Shown here: piece after piece, positions 43,736 to 52,546 of the stretch
How the letters are laid out: every line of letters starts with the position of its first letter
Numbering within the stretch: position 1 is the first letter of the stretch
NCBI RefSeq assembly: GCF_020042345.1
Contig: NZ_CP083387.1
Location: forward strand, 2,480,001 to 2,544,000
DNA length: 64,000 nt
Source of the DNA: Arachidicoccus terrestris
GTDB taxonomy: Bacteria > Bacteroidota > Bacteroidia > Chitinophagales > Chitinophagaceae
Direction of reading: 5' to 3'
Notes under the pieces: generated by a model
Told to the model about the DNA's origin: nothing
Seen by the model: the letters and a program-made list of their open reading frames with translations, nothing else
Database searches by the model: none
Made by a program: the position numbers and the translations under genes

Positions 43736-45526
43736 ATGATTATGATGAAAATATACAAGCTTCTTTTTGTATTGGCTGCACTATTTATGGGTTGCCAGCT
43801 GTTTGGACAAACGCACGTGATCATCACCGCCGGCCAGTCCAATACCGATGGCAGGGTTTCGACCAGGGATCTGCCCGATTATATAAAAGCTTTATCAACG
43901 GATCCGGTGAGTTTTAAAACCGGTGCTTACAAATATTGTAAAATTGACCAGAATAGAGAGGATGGGGAATTTGTGCCGTTCTATCCCAAAGGCAGAATAA
44001 CGCCCGGTCTCTGGGCTTATGATGCCGTTACCTATTATAAACTGGGACATGCTTTGAAGCAGGATTTCTATGTAATTAAATATGCGGTTGGCGGCACATC
44101 AATCCAATATTCCAAACACATTCCGCCTAAGGGCAAAGGACGTTACTGGTCTGCCGATCCGGATTTTCTGAAAAACACTTCGTCATATGAAACGGGAGGC
44201 CATTCGTTATTGTTGTCTTTTACAGACGCCATAGATGCGTCCATCGACAAGACTCTTTCGAAACTAAAAGGCGGGTATCAAATCGATGCTTTTTTATGGC
44301 ACCAGGGGGAAAGTGACGGTGCTCATGCCAGTCAATATTACGACAACTTAAAGGCCGTAATTGCCTATGTGAGAAAACACCTGAGCGAAAAGACCGGTAA
44401 AGACTATTCCAGGCTGCCATTCATATTCGGGTCCATCCCAACGACAAACCGGGACTATAGCCCAATTGTCGAGCTGGCTATGAAACGCATTGCCGAAGAG
44501 GATCCCAATGCCTACCTGATAGACATGAGTAAGGGACAATTACAACGCGACCACCTGCATTTTACTGCTGCATCTGCAGAATATCTGGGTACCCGGATGT
44601 ATGGTATTCTGGCCAAAATAATGCATCTGAATATGGAAGGCTTCAGGGTTGCCCGGTATTTGAATGACAAACAGGCTGCCATCAGTTTCACATTCGATGA
44701 CGGGCTGGCAGAGCAGGCGACGCTGGTGGCACCTCATTTTAACAGACTCGGATTCAAAGCGACTTTTTTTGTAAACGGGCGGTCCATTTCAGACTCAGCG
44801 GCTAACGACGGTAAACCGAGGATGAGCTGGGGACAGTTGAGATCGATGTCGAAAGAAGGCCACGAAATTGCCAGCCACGGGTGGCAGCACAGGAATTTTG
44901 GTAAGTTCCCGCTTGCTGAGATTAAAACAGATATTGATAAAAATGACAGCGCGATCTACACCGAGCTCGGCGTGAAACCCCTGACATTTGCCTATGCCAA
45001 CAACACGAAAGTTGCAGACGGAATGGTTGAAGTGTATAAACATCACATCGCCAGTCGTCTGCTGCAGATTTCTCTGGGAAGTAAGTGGACCGCTGCTGAC
45101 TTGGAGAATCGGTTAGAGAAGCTATTGACAACAGATGGCTGGGAAGTCACCATGACACATGGTATCACTTATGGCTATGATCATTTTAAGGATCCTGATA
45201 TCTTATGGAACTATCTGAAAAGGATCAAGTCGCTGGAAGACAAAATCTGGGTGGGTACTTTCTACGATGTGGCGGCCTATACGAAAGAGCGGAAATTGGT
45301 TACTTTTGACATTGCGCCTATCGGTAGAGGTTTTGTCATATCGCCTACTTTACATCTGGATATGTCGCTGTATACCGAGCCGCTGACCGGGCTGGTCGAT
45401 CAAAAGGGGATAAAAAAAATAACTGTCACACAAAATGGCAAAAGACTGAAGACCGTTGAAAAAGACGGAAAATATCAGTTTAATTTTGATCCGTTTGGCG
45501 GGAAGATCACAGTAAAGACAAATTGA
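43736..45526 (+). CDS. Two-domain carbohydrate esterase: SGNH acetylesterase fused to NodB-type deacetylase
   Basis: Secreted 596-residue fusion. Residues about 20-290 form a sialate O-acetylesterase-like SGNH domain: GQSN with nucleophile S35, the oxyanion block FLWHQGESDGAHASQYYDNL, and the catalytic pair D272/H275 in DHLHFTA. Residues about 300-510 form a NodB/CE4-like polysaccharide deacetylase domain: SFTFDDG (D321, D322), FKATFFVNG, and the zinc-type SHGWQH. A short C-terminal beta-rich tail follows. Signal peptide ends at CQLFGQ. It lies between SusC/D pair 4 and GH28, so removal of O-acetyl groups from pectic polysaccharide is a reasonable role; the NodB half would imply a second deacylation. 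Starts at 43736, 43742 or 43745 are all possible. Confidence 0.85.
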   Translation: MIMMKIYKLLFVLAALFMGCQLFGQTHVIITAGQSNTDGRVSTRDLPDYIKALSTDPVSFKTGAYKYCKIDQNREDGEFVPFYPKGRITPGLWAYDAVTYYKLGHALKQDFYVIKYAVGGTSIQYSKHIPPKGKGRYWSADPDFLKNTSSYETGGHSLLLSFTDAIDASIDKTLSKLKGGYQIDAFLWHQGESDGAHASQYYDNLKAVIAYVRKHLSEKTGKDYSRLPFIFGSIPTTNRDYSPIVELAMKRIAEEDPNAYLIDMSKGQLQRDHLHFTAASAEYLGTRMYGILAKIMHLNMEGFRVARYLNDKQAAISFTFDDGLAEQATLVAPHFNRLGFKATFFVNGRSISDSAANDGKPRMSWGQLRSMSKEGHEIASHGWQHRNFGKFPLAEIKTDIDKNDSAIYTELGVKPLTFAYANNTKVADGMVEVYKHHIASRLLQISLGSKWTAADLENRLEKLLTTDGWEVTMTHGITYGYDHFKDPDILWNYLKRIKSLEDKIWVGTFYDVAAYTKERKLVTFDIAPIGRGFVISPTLHLDMSLYTEPLTGLVDQKGIKKITVTQNGKRLKTVEKDGKYQFNFDPFGGKITVKTN

Positions 45527-45602
45527 GGAAGAACCTATAAAAAGGACATTTTATACATTAAAAGGCAACGATGTTGCCACTATTTAGTCACTACAAATCA
45601 AA

Positions 45603-47129
45603 ATGATGAAGATAATTGCATTTCTGACAAGCTTTGTTCTAACGTTCCAGGCGTCAGCCGCGGTTCAAAAACCGGTCAATCTGACACTGGCGCCTGGAAC
45701 GGTTCGCTCAACCGGTGCGAGTTTTATTTGGGATAAACCGGAACAATATGATGATATAAAGACCTATCATTTATTTCTGAACAGTAAAGAGATTGCAACA
45801 TCTGATAAATGCAATTTCAGGTTAACTGAGCTCAAGCCAGCTACATCCTATAGCTTTTATGTAAAGGCTGAAACCAATACCGGTATTTTTTCAGAGGCCA
45901 GCAATGCGGTCAGTTTCAGTACCAGGGCGGAGGGTGCAGTTCTGAATATTGAGGATTTTGGAGCGATAGGAGATAATAAGACGCTCAATACGAAAGCCAT
46001 CCAAAAAGCGATAGATCAATGCCCTGTAGGTGGCACTGTGCTGGTTCCGGCCGGTACTTTTCTGAGTGGTGCGATTTTCCTAAAGAGCAATATGACCCTG
46101 AGAATAGCCGAAGGTGGCGTTTTGCAAGGCAGTGGCAATGTAGCAGATTACCTTCCCATGATAGATAACCGGTTTGAAGGCTGGGAGATGAAGACCTATG
46201 CCAGTCTGGTAAATGCGGGGGTGATGAATCATAAGGGCGGCTTTTCCGTAGAGAATTTGTCAATAATAGGGAAAGGAACCATTAGAGGTGCCGGTGGGGC
46301 TCTTGGTGCGGCCATGAGAAAGGAGAGTGGCATCAGAAGCCGGGGCCGGTTAATTCTTTTGATGAATTGCAAGAATGTAGACCTACAGGGCCTGCACATT
46401 GAAAATCCGCCATGCTGGACGATCCATTACCTTTATTGCCAGGGCGTAACCCTTCATGATCTGATGATCCATAGCACGGCACCCAATGGCGATGGCATTG
46501 ATCCTGATTCGTCTGTTGATAGCTATATTTTTAATTGCAGTTTCTCAACCGGAGATGACTGCATTGCCATAAAATCAGGGAAAAATCCCGAAGGCTATGA
46601 GATCGGGCGGCCGACTAAGGGTGTCCGGATTACCGAGTGCAATTTTATCAAAGGGCATGGTATCTCTATCGGCAGTGAGATGTCCGGAGGCGTGAGTGAT
46701 GTCGTGGTCAGAGATTGCCAGGCAGGTCCACTGCTCCATGGTTTTCAGATCAAGGCCACCAAACAAAGAGGCGGTTATGTAAGGAATGTACGGGTTATGG
46801 ATTGCCAGTTGCAGAAAATTACCGTGTACTCCTCCGTTAATTATAATAATGACGGTAAGGCGGCACCGGTCGTCCCGGTATTTGAAAACTACCTGTTTAA
46901 AAACATTGACCTCACGACAGCTCCTGTAAACAAACCCGTCATCGATATCAATGGCTTTGCAGAAGACGGGCATGCGTTGAAAAATGTACGTTTTGAAAAT
47001 GTGCGCTTACCTGAAAAGGCTGAAATATCTGTTACAGATGGTAAAAATATCAGATTCGAAAATGTAAAGACGGTTTCCGGGAAGAAGGCCATTTATAAAA
47101 TTACGGACTGCGAACGTATTGAATATTAG
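45603..47129 (+). CDS. GH28 polygalacturonase-family enzyme with N-terminal Fn3 domain
   Basis: Secreted 508-residue enzyme. After a signal peptide (IIAFLTSFVLTFQASAA) comes a fibronectin type III module (residues about 22-105, PVNLTLAPGTVRSTGASFIWDKP). The GH28 beta-helix follows with the catalytic set intact: D300 in NGDGIDPDSS, D318 and D319 in TGDDCIAIKSGKN, H352 in GHGISIGSE, and the RIK-like FQIKATKQRGG. Unlike the GH28 at 33065, all classical motifs are present, so it should be an active hydrolase on galacturonan or related backbones; endo or exo mode cannot be told. It is 76 bp after the esterase and 123 bp before GH43, in the same operon direction. Confidence 0.93.
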   Translation: MMKIIAFLTSFVLTFQASAAVQKPVNLTLAPGTVRSTGASFIWDKPEQYDDIKTYHLFLNSKEIATSDKCNFRLTELKPATSYSFYVKAETNTGIFSEASNAVSFSTRAEGAVLNIEDFGAIGDNKTLNTKAIQKAIDQCPVGGTVLVPAGTFLSGAIFLKSNMTLRIAEGGVLQGSGNVADYLPMIDNRFEGWEMKTYASLVNAGVMNHKGGFSVENLSIIGKGTIRGAGGALGAAMRKESGIRSRGRLILLMNCKNVDLQGLHIENPPCWTIHYLYCQGVTLHDLMIHSTAPNGDGIDPDSSVDSYIFNCSFSTGDDCIAIKSGKNPEGYEIGRPTKGVRITECNFIKGHGISIGSEMSGGVSDVVVRDCQAGPLLHGFQIKATKQRGGYVRNVRVMDCQLQKITVYSSVNYNNDGKAAPVVPVFENYLFKNIDLTTAPVNKPVIDINGFAEDGHALKNVRFENVRLPEKAEISVTDGKNIRFENVKTVSGKKAIYKITDCERIEY

Positions 47130-47252
47130 AAGGGAAGGTACGTCAGCCGTCTTTTTTATCGGTCCATAAAAAAGCAACACGTGTCTGCCAGGGGGTATGG
47201 TGGTTGATCTGCAGCACAAAGCAGTATTAAAGATGAAAATTATATATCCAAT

Positions 47253-48929
47253 ATGATCTTTAAAAAGTCTGATTTCAAGGCCAGGGTGCTCATTGCCGCA
47301 CGGACTGTCATTATCGGTGCTGTTTGTTTTTTAGCGAGTAACAACGCACTGATGGCGCAGACGGTTGCAAAGAACCCGCCCGCGACGTTTAAGAACCCGG
47401 TATTAACCGGGTTTAACCCTGACCCTTCCATCTGTAGGGTCGGTGCCGACTATTATATGGTCACTTCTTCCTTTACCTGGTACCCGGGTATTCCGGTCTA
47501 TCATAGTAGGGATCTCGTCAACTGGGAATTGATCGGCCATGGCATCGATCGTATGGGGATGGTAAAGCTGGGAGGGCTAAGTGATAATGACGGAATCTGG
47601 GCGGTAACCATTCGTTACCATGACGGAACGTATTATCTTATTACTAACTGCTCTCACGGTGGCGGTAATTTTTATATCACGGCTAAAGATCCCCGGGGGC
47701 CCTGGTCGGATCCGGTATGGCTAAAAAGTGCCGATGGCGTGGATCCGTCATTATTTTGGGACAGGGACGGAAGATGTTATTACATCGGAAATCAATGGGA
47801 AGGATTTAAGAAGTCTTGGACGCATCAAACTGCCATTTGGATGCAGCAGCTGGATTTAAAAAAGGGGAAATTGGTGGGTAAGCGTAAAATCCTGACCTAT
47901 GGATTCGCATCCAATGCGGCTTACACAGAAGCGCCGCACCTTTACCGGATCAATGGAAAATATCTGCTCATGACCGCTGAAGGGGGTACGGATGAACACC
48001 ACGCTGTGACGGTCTTCCATAGTGATTCGCTTTGGGGGCCTTATGAAGCTGATCTGACTAATCCGGTGCTGTCGCACCGGCAAATGGGCAGTAAATACCC
48101 TGTTCAGGCGGTTGGACATGCTGACTTGGTGCAGACACAACGTGGCGACTGGTTTGCCGTATGCCTGGGCAAAAGAATGATCGGCGGGGTTGATCCCCTC
48201 TCCAGAGAGACCTTTTTGTGTAAAGTCGATTTTGAAAACGGTACACCCATTTTTAATCCAGGTTTTGGCCGTGTGCGCATGGAAGATCAGCCGAGGCCTG
48301 ATCTTCCATGGACGCCCGTGCCTATGGCTACTGGAAAGGATGATTTTGATGGGCCGGAGAATGCTGATGCTGGCTGGTATGCGCCGGGAAATGAAGAGAT
48401 GATCGGGCGGTTTATTCAGGCCGGTGCCTGCCGGTTGCCACTGGCAGGCCCGACTGCCGATAGCTTGAAAGGCAGGTCGCTGTTTTTAAAAAAAGTGAAG
48501 GATTTTTGTTTTACTGCGACGACCAGGATGAATTTTGCGGTTGGAAACGCTTACGGGCAGGCGGGTATGATTCTCTACCGGACGGCCGATGGCTATTTTA
48601 GCCTGGTAAAAACGAAAGATAGCGTATTGGTGATAAAAAAAGATCGGGGCATCAAATCGGTCATAGCGAAAGCGGCTTATAACTATGATGAGATACTGCT
48701 ACGTGTCACCGCCAATAAAACTGAACTGAGATTCAGTTATGGTCGGACGGTTGACCATATGAACACGCTTGGGAAGATACAATCCATTACACCGATCACC
48801 GATAATACGTTCAATCGTTTTAACGGTCCCGGTATCGGTATTTATGCAAGTTCCGGCGGTTATCCATCTACGGAAAGCGCCCGCTTTGATTGGTTTGATT
48901 ATGAAAGTAACGATGAAAAATTATATTAG
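47253..48929 (+). CDS. GH43 glycosidase (beta-xylosidase/alpha-L-arabinofuranosidase type)
   Basis: Secreted 558-residue enzyme with signal peptide ending NNALMAQ. The five-bladed propeller carries the full GH43 catalytic set: base D57 in GFNPDPSICR, modulator D164 in GVDPSLFWD, acid E226 in TEAPHLYRINGKYLLMTAEGGT. A C-terminal concanavalin-like sandwich (about residues 360-550) is of the beta-xylosidase C-terminal type. Family members cleave xylosides or arabinofuranosides, and in a pectin context side-chain arabinose is plausible. It is the last intact gene of the pair 4 cluster; a transposon scar begins 10 bp after its stop. Confidence 0.92.
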   Translation: MIFKKSDFKARVLIAARTVIIGAVCFLASNNALMAQTVAKNPPATFKNPVLTGFNPDPSICRVGADYYMVTSSFTWYPGIPVYHSRDLVNWELIGHGIDRMGMVKLGGLSDNDGIWAVTIRYHDGTYYLITNCSHGGGNFYITAKDPRGPWSDPVWLKSADGVDPSLFWDRDGRCYYIGNQWEGFKKSWTHQTAIWMQQLDLKKGKLVGKRKILTYGFASNAAYTEAPHLYRINGKYLLMTAEGGTDEHHAVTVFHSDSLWGPYEADLTNPVLSHRQMGSKYPVQAVGHADLVQTQRGDWFAVCLGKRMIGGVDPLSRETFLCKVDFENGTPIFNPGFGRVRMEDQPRPDLPWTPVPMATGKDDFDGPENADAGWYAPGNEEMIGRFIQAGACRLPLAGPTADSLKGRSLFLKKVKDFCFTATTRMNFAVGNAYGQAGMILYRTADGYFSLVKTKDSVLVIKKDRGIKSVIAKAAYNYDEILLRVTANKTELRFSYGRTVDHMNTLGKIQSITPITDNTFNRFNGPGIGIYASSGGYPSTESARFDWFDYESNDEKLY

Positions 48930-48938
48930 GTAAGTGAA

Positions 48939-49207
48939 CTACCCACCCACGCTAAAGCGATGGGTGGGGCTTCGGGTTTCAAGGGACGTGCTACCTGAGT
49001 AGTCTGATCTATCCTCCACCTTTGTAATAGGCAGTCCCTGCCCATATATTTTCAAACCTTCTTTTCGAATATTTATACTCGCATTAACATCTCTGTCGTG
49101 TACAACACCACAAGAACTACAAGTCCATTCTCTGTCAGAAAGCTTTAAATTTTGATTTATCCAACCACAATCATTACAAGTTTTTGATGATGAATAGAAA
49201 CGATTAC
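48939..49207 (-). pseudogene. TnpB C-terminal fragment (IS200/IS605 remnant)
   Basis: Read on the minus strand from about 49207 to the stop at 48939-48941, the frame encodes the C-terminal part of an IS200/IS605-family Tnp[16 protein letters not shown], then [20 protein letters not shown]. These are the four-cysteine zinc ribbon and the last RuvC Asp (DRDVNASIN). The rest of TnpB, including the first two RuvC motifs, is missing, and no TnpA is present, so this is a dead fragment of about 89 codons. It abuts a glycosidase remnant on the other strand at about 49200-49210. Confidence 0.88.
48942..48968. mobile_element. IS200/IS605 right-end hairpin overlapping tnpB 3' end
   Basis: CCCACCCA-CGCT-AA-AGCG-A-TGGGTGGG forms a near-perfect hairpin overlapping the last codons of the tnpB fragment. 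Subterminal hairpins of this kind mark IS605-type right ends and the 3' portion of TnpB guide (omega/re) RNA. Here it lies directly after the GH43 gene and marks the left edge of the scar. Confidence 0.65.
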
Positions 49208-49341
49208 CGCTGGTGGTCGTCGGCGTCAGGAAAGAAACAAAATGCCCGGATCTCTGGTTGCATGGAGACCTGGGACAGCTGAAAAATGCCTCCGAATTTT
49301 TGATACCCAGGCATGGAATCGTGGTATTGAGAACATTATAA
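49208..49341 (+). pseudogene. C-terminal remnant of a probable GH27 alpha-galactosidase
   Basis: A plus-strand frame ending at the stop 49339-49341 reads [19 protein letters not shown] followed by [13 protein letters not shown]. This resembles the C-terminal beta-sandwich of GH27 enzymes, which typically reads VRDLWxHKDLG...(V/I)PxHGVVxLR. There is no start codon or catalytic domain; the frame is closed upstream by a stop at 49195. The simplest reading is a GH27 gene following GH43 in the pair 4 operon, lost by insertion and deletion around the TnpB fragment. Family identity rests on about 35 residues, so other alpha-galactosidase-like families remain possible. Confidence 0.5.
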
Positions 49342-49352
49342 GCAGTTGCTGC

Positions 49353-50756
49353 CTAAGGTGTAACACTTAAATGGTCCAGGCTAACAAAATTTCCGGTGCT
49401 TCCGTAGTCTGATCTCCTTTTGTCCGACCAACTGGGATGTACGCCCAGCACCGTTACTGTGAGGTGATAGGTGTCTTTTGGCATGCCGGGGCTGATGAAC
49501 TTAATCGCCTTGTCTGGGTAGAGGCAGTACAGGTCGATAATAGCTGAATATAGAATGCTTCCGTTTTTGTCGTGAATAACAGTTTTGGCATAACCTCCTT
49601 TGCGGGATGAGTGTCCGGACCACGCGATCCGGGTTCCTGTAAACTGAATCTGAAAACTGTCGCCTTTTTGGTCAGAACACATTCCACCGGTTGTGTCTTG
49701 ATGCCAGTTACCCTTGTATAGTATACGCCGGCTTTGGTTGGAAATGCGCTGATTATTTGGAGATAAATGGCCAACCTGCCCCGTACGTAGATTGACCGTC
49801 CAGCCTTGTTGAAGCTCCGGGATTGAAATTTTGGTTCCGTGGACAGCCATGGGCTGCCATACATAGGTGGCGGCAGAGGCCTGTTTTGGATAAGACCACC
49901 GGTCACCCATATAAATAAAGGCCGTATCTTCCGAGCCGTTTACCTGAAGGACAAATGTTGTCTGTGAGTTCCAGGTCAATGTATTTTTCGGTGCAAATAA
50001 GCCTTGTTTTGTCCACGGGCCGCTCAACGATTTTGCGGTAAAGTAATAGTTATCGTTTTTCTCCCAGCTGGTGAGGTTGGAACCTAAAAAGAAGTAGATG
50101 TTGTCTTTTTTAAATAAAGCAGGAGACTCAAAGCCTGAGGTCATCGATTTGTTGACATGTGCGACAACAGAAGTATAGTCGTCCGACAATTTATAGATAT
50201 GGCCACCGTGTATCAAAATGTAACCGCTGCCGTCTGTATCCTGGAAGGTACCCATATCCCATTTTCTGATGGGTTTCCCGCCAAAAAGCAGGGGACCTTT
50301 AAAATCATAGGGCCCCGTAATTTTGTCTGCTGTTGCGTAGCCGACAAATTGGTCTTTATAGTTCAGGCTATCGACATGCATATACATCACATATTTTCCG
50401 GTAGCAGGGCACCTCATGACTTTCGGGCGTTCTCCGACGCGGTTAGGGCCTAATTTTCCGGTTTTTTGTGGTCTTAGTGCCGCCGATTTAAATGCCCAGT
50501 TATACAGGTCAGTTGACGCGTAACAATTAAACCCGGCAAATGCGTTACTGGTATCTGAGTGTACTTCGCCAAAAAGATAGTACACGTCGTCGTCTTTGAT
50601 GATATTGGCGCCGTGTGCGCTGAGGATGCTATCCCTGTTGTCGAACCAGGGGACACCCGAGTAGATGGCACGATAGGGCCGTTGCGTCTTTTGTGCCTGT
50701 ATTTTTGATACGAATGTGAACACGAGGATAAAAATAAAAAGGAAAGTATATTTCAT
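49353..50756 (-). CDS. GH43-like glycosidase, exo-beta-1,3-galactanase type
   Basis: Secreted 467-residue protein (signal IFILVFTFVSKIQAQ). The five-bladed propeller resembles GH43 subfamilies 24/34: ILSAHGANIIKDDDVYYLFGEVHSD at blade 1, CYASTDLYNWAFKSAAL, ERPKVMRCPATGKYVMYMH, WDMGTFQDTDGSGYILI and FESPALFKKDNIYFFLGS with the probable acid Glu. The normal base Asp of blade 1 is replaced by the HGAN segment, as in exo-beta-1,3-galactanases. The C-terminal beta-sandwich (residues about 340-467) is probably a carbohydrate-binding module. Galactan or arabinogalactan side chains are candidate substrates. The related gene upstream ends 20 bp before its start. Confidence 0.8.
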   Translation of the reverse strand: MKYTFLFIFILVFTFVSKIQAQKTQRPYRAIYSGVPWFDNRDSILSAHGANIIKDDDVYYLFGEVHSDTSNAFAGFNCYASTDLYNWAFKSAALRPQKTGKLGPNRVGERPKVMRCPATGKYVMYMHVDSLNYKDQFVGYATADKITGPYDFKGPLLFGGKPIRKWDMGTFQDTDGSGYILIHGGHIYKLSDDYTSVVAHVNKSMTSGFESPALFKKDNIYFFLGSNLTSWEKNDNYYFTAKSLSGPWTKQGLFAPKNTLTWNSQTTFVLQVNGSEDTAFIYMGDRWSYPKQASAATYVWQPMAVHGTKISIPELQQGWTVNLRTGQVGHLSPNNQRISNQSRRILYKGNWHQDTTGGMCSDQKGDSFQIQFTGTRIAWSGHSSRKGGYAKTVIHDKNGSILYSAIIDLYCLYPDKAIKFISPGMPKDTYHLTVTVLGVHPSWSDKRRSDYGSTGNFVSLDHLSVTP

Positions 50757-50776
50757 ATTGCCATTTTTGTAATAGA

Positions 50777-52426
50777 TTATTTATCCGTCCTGACCAGCGC
50801 AACGTCGTCTACCAGACACCAGCCATTAGCTGCTCCGTCAGCGTAGAACCCCACTTCGACTTGTCCTGAATCGACCTTTATTTCGGGCACGTGGTAGGTA
50901 TGCCAGGTTGAGTCTGGCCTGTAAATCGAAACTGCCCTGGTTTTACCATTAACGGTTACATACATGGTTAATTTCCGGAATGCACCTCCGGCTTTTACTT
51001 TCGCCGATAGCTCGTAGGAGCCATCTTTTAGTGGAACGTCGCGCGTGGATTTAATGACCTGAGACACTTTGCGCTCAAAGGGTACCTGGTCACTGATATT
51101 CAGGCTCTTTTCTCCGATAACGGTTTTTCGCTCTATGCTGTCGTTAAAATGGTTCAGTTCCGGTGAATTTTTATCGCCGATTTTAATCGGTGACCCTTTG
51201 ATGACTTTGCTGCTCCAGCCCAGTAGCTGTTGCTGCACGGGCTTTACCGGGCTGGGTATTTTTCGCCTGTCCGCTTCAAAGCTTCCGTTTTTAATATAAT
51301 TGTTGTCGCCCGCTACCTTCCACAGTCCTGTGCCCGCATCCAGTTGCCATGAATTTAATGAATTAAACTCTGGCTGATCGTCATAAAACGATAGTGGACA
51401 CCACTGATTGTACCCTAGGCCATTGCCCGCAAAATCAGCCCAGCGGTCTCCGCAATAAACCACTGTTTGCTGTATGCTGCCATAAATCGTAACAAAGAAG
51501 CCGGTTTGTGATACGTGCGCGTAATCCGACTCGGCTCCCGACATAATACGCATATTGTTCGTTGGTTTGTAAGGCCCCCGTATATTGTCTGCCACAAGAT
51601 AATAGGCGTAAGAACCGTCCCACCCATAGAGGTTAGAGGCACACATGTAGTATTTGCCTTTATATTTAAACATACAATTGCCTTCCCGACCGGCACCGTG
51701 ATAGACCTCCGTGCAATCCAAAAGGCCGATCTTTCCGTCCTTGACGCCGATTTCGGAAACGTAAATTCTGTTTCTGCCGCGGCCATAAGAGTATATTAAA
51801 TATGATTTTCCGGTTTGATCGTCTGTAAAAACAGTTTGGTCCCCGGTGTTGGTCGTACCGATCAGTGGCTGCATATTGATTTGCCGGTACCATTTAAATG
51901 GGCCATTGGGTTGATCAGCTACTGTAATGAGTACATAACGGCCATGCTGGACGAACATCGCATATTTGCTTAGTTCTTTGATGTACGCCACTCCCAGCCT
52001 GCCAACCCAAGTCAGCCTTTCTCTGCTTAGAGCCTGTTTTGTCAATACATCCCCCTCAAATTTCCAGTCAACCAGATTGTCAGAGCTATAACAGGTCACT
52101 GATTGAAAGCTACTTCCGCGCTGTGTTCGAGAGGGGTCCTTAAGATATCTATCAGCCTGCTGATAATGTACACCATACCAGTAATATTTCAATTTCCCAT
52201 TTTCGGGATCCTTAAAACGGAAAATGCCGCCGCCCTGGCTATAGATGGGAGCGCCCGAGCCAGTGTACCAGAACTGGTCATTGTGAATAGGTCTAATCTG
52301 GCTATAGACTGATTCAATGGAGGAAACTAAAACGGCCAGCCAAAATAAAAGGATGCATTTTAAGGAAATAGATTTGATCCAATGAAATTTGAATAATGGG
52401 GGTAGATTGGAATTAGTCAGGTTCAT
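50777..52426 (-). CDS. GH43-like five-bladed propeller protein with C-terminal beta-sandwich
   Basis: 549 residues with an N-terminal hydrophobic segment (CILLFWLAVLVSSIESVYSQ) preceded by about 28 polar residues. The propeller has IYSQGGGIFRFKDPENGKLKYYWYGVHY, VTCYSSDNLVDWKFEGDVLT, DQTVFTDDQTGKSYLIYSYG and GREGNCMFKYKGKYYMCASN. As in its neighbour, blade 1 has a GGG segment where standard GH43 enzymes have the base Asp. Residues about 390-549 form a carbohydrate-binding-like sandwich (YIKNGSFEADRRKIPSP ... GWCLVDDVAL). Substrate unknown. No copy of the shared promoter is present in the 120 bp upstream, where a terminator instead separates it from rhaM; it may depend on read-through or its own promoter. 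Confidence 0.75.
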   Translation of the reverse strand: MNLTNSNLPPLFKFHWIKSISLKCILLFWLAVLVSSIESVYSQIRPIHNDQFWYTGSGAPIYSQGGGIFRFKDPENGKLKYYWYGVHYQQADRYLKDPSRTQRGSSFQSVTCYSSDNLVDWKFEGDVLTKQALSRERLTWVGRLGVAYIKELSKYAMFVQHGRYVLITVADQPNGPFKWYRQINMQPLIGTTNTGDQTVFTDDQTGKSYLIYSYGRGRNRIYVSEIGVKDGKIGLLDCTEVYHGAGREGNCMFKYKGKYYMCASNLYGWDGSYAYYLVADNIRGPYKPTNNMRIMSGAESDYAHVSQTGFFVTIYGSIQQTVVYCGDRWADFAGNGLGYNQWCPLSFYDDQPEFNSLNSWQLDAGTGLWKVAGDNNYIKNGSFEADRRKIPSPVKPVQQQLLGWSSKVIKGSPIKIGDKNSPELNHFNDSIERKTVIGEKSLNISDQVPFERKVSQVIKSTRDVPLKDGSYELSAKVKAGGAFRKLTMYVTVNGKTRAVSIYRPDSTWHTYHVPEIKVDSGQVEVGFYADGAANGWCLVDDVALVRTDK

Positions 52427-52463
52427 CTTCTGTACGTTTATTGTTTACAGAGTTGGTATTTAA

Positions 52464-52502
52464 CAAAAAGAGGCGCCATATTCAGATACAATCGCGCCTC
52501 TT
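52464..52502 (-). terminator. Terminator after GH2-GH105-rhaM operon
   Basis: On the minus strand, stem AAGAGGCGC/GCGCCTCTT (arms 52494-52502 and 52468-52476, 9 bp perfect) is followed by TTTTTGTT. It lies 45 bp after the rhaM stop and before the two GH43-like genes. Confidence 0.8.
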
Positions 52503-52546
52503 GCCATGGTTTAATAGAATGAACGGTTCTTTTCCGTTGAACAGTC

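Noticed and set aside
48930-49352. A functional TnpB or a CRISPR-related element
   Set aside because: Only the C-terminal zinc ribbon and last RuvC motif remain, with no start, no upstream domains, no TnpA and no repeat array. It is a fragment.
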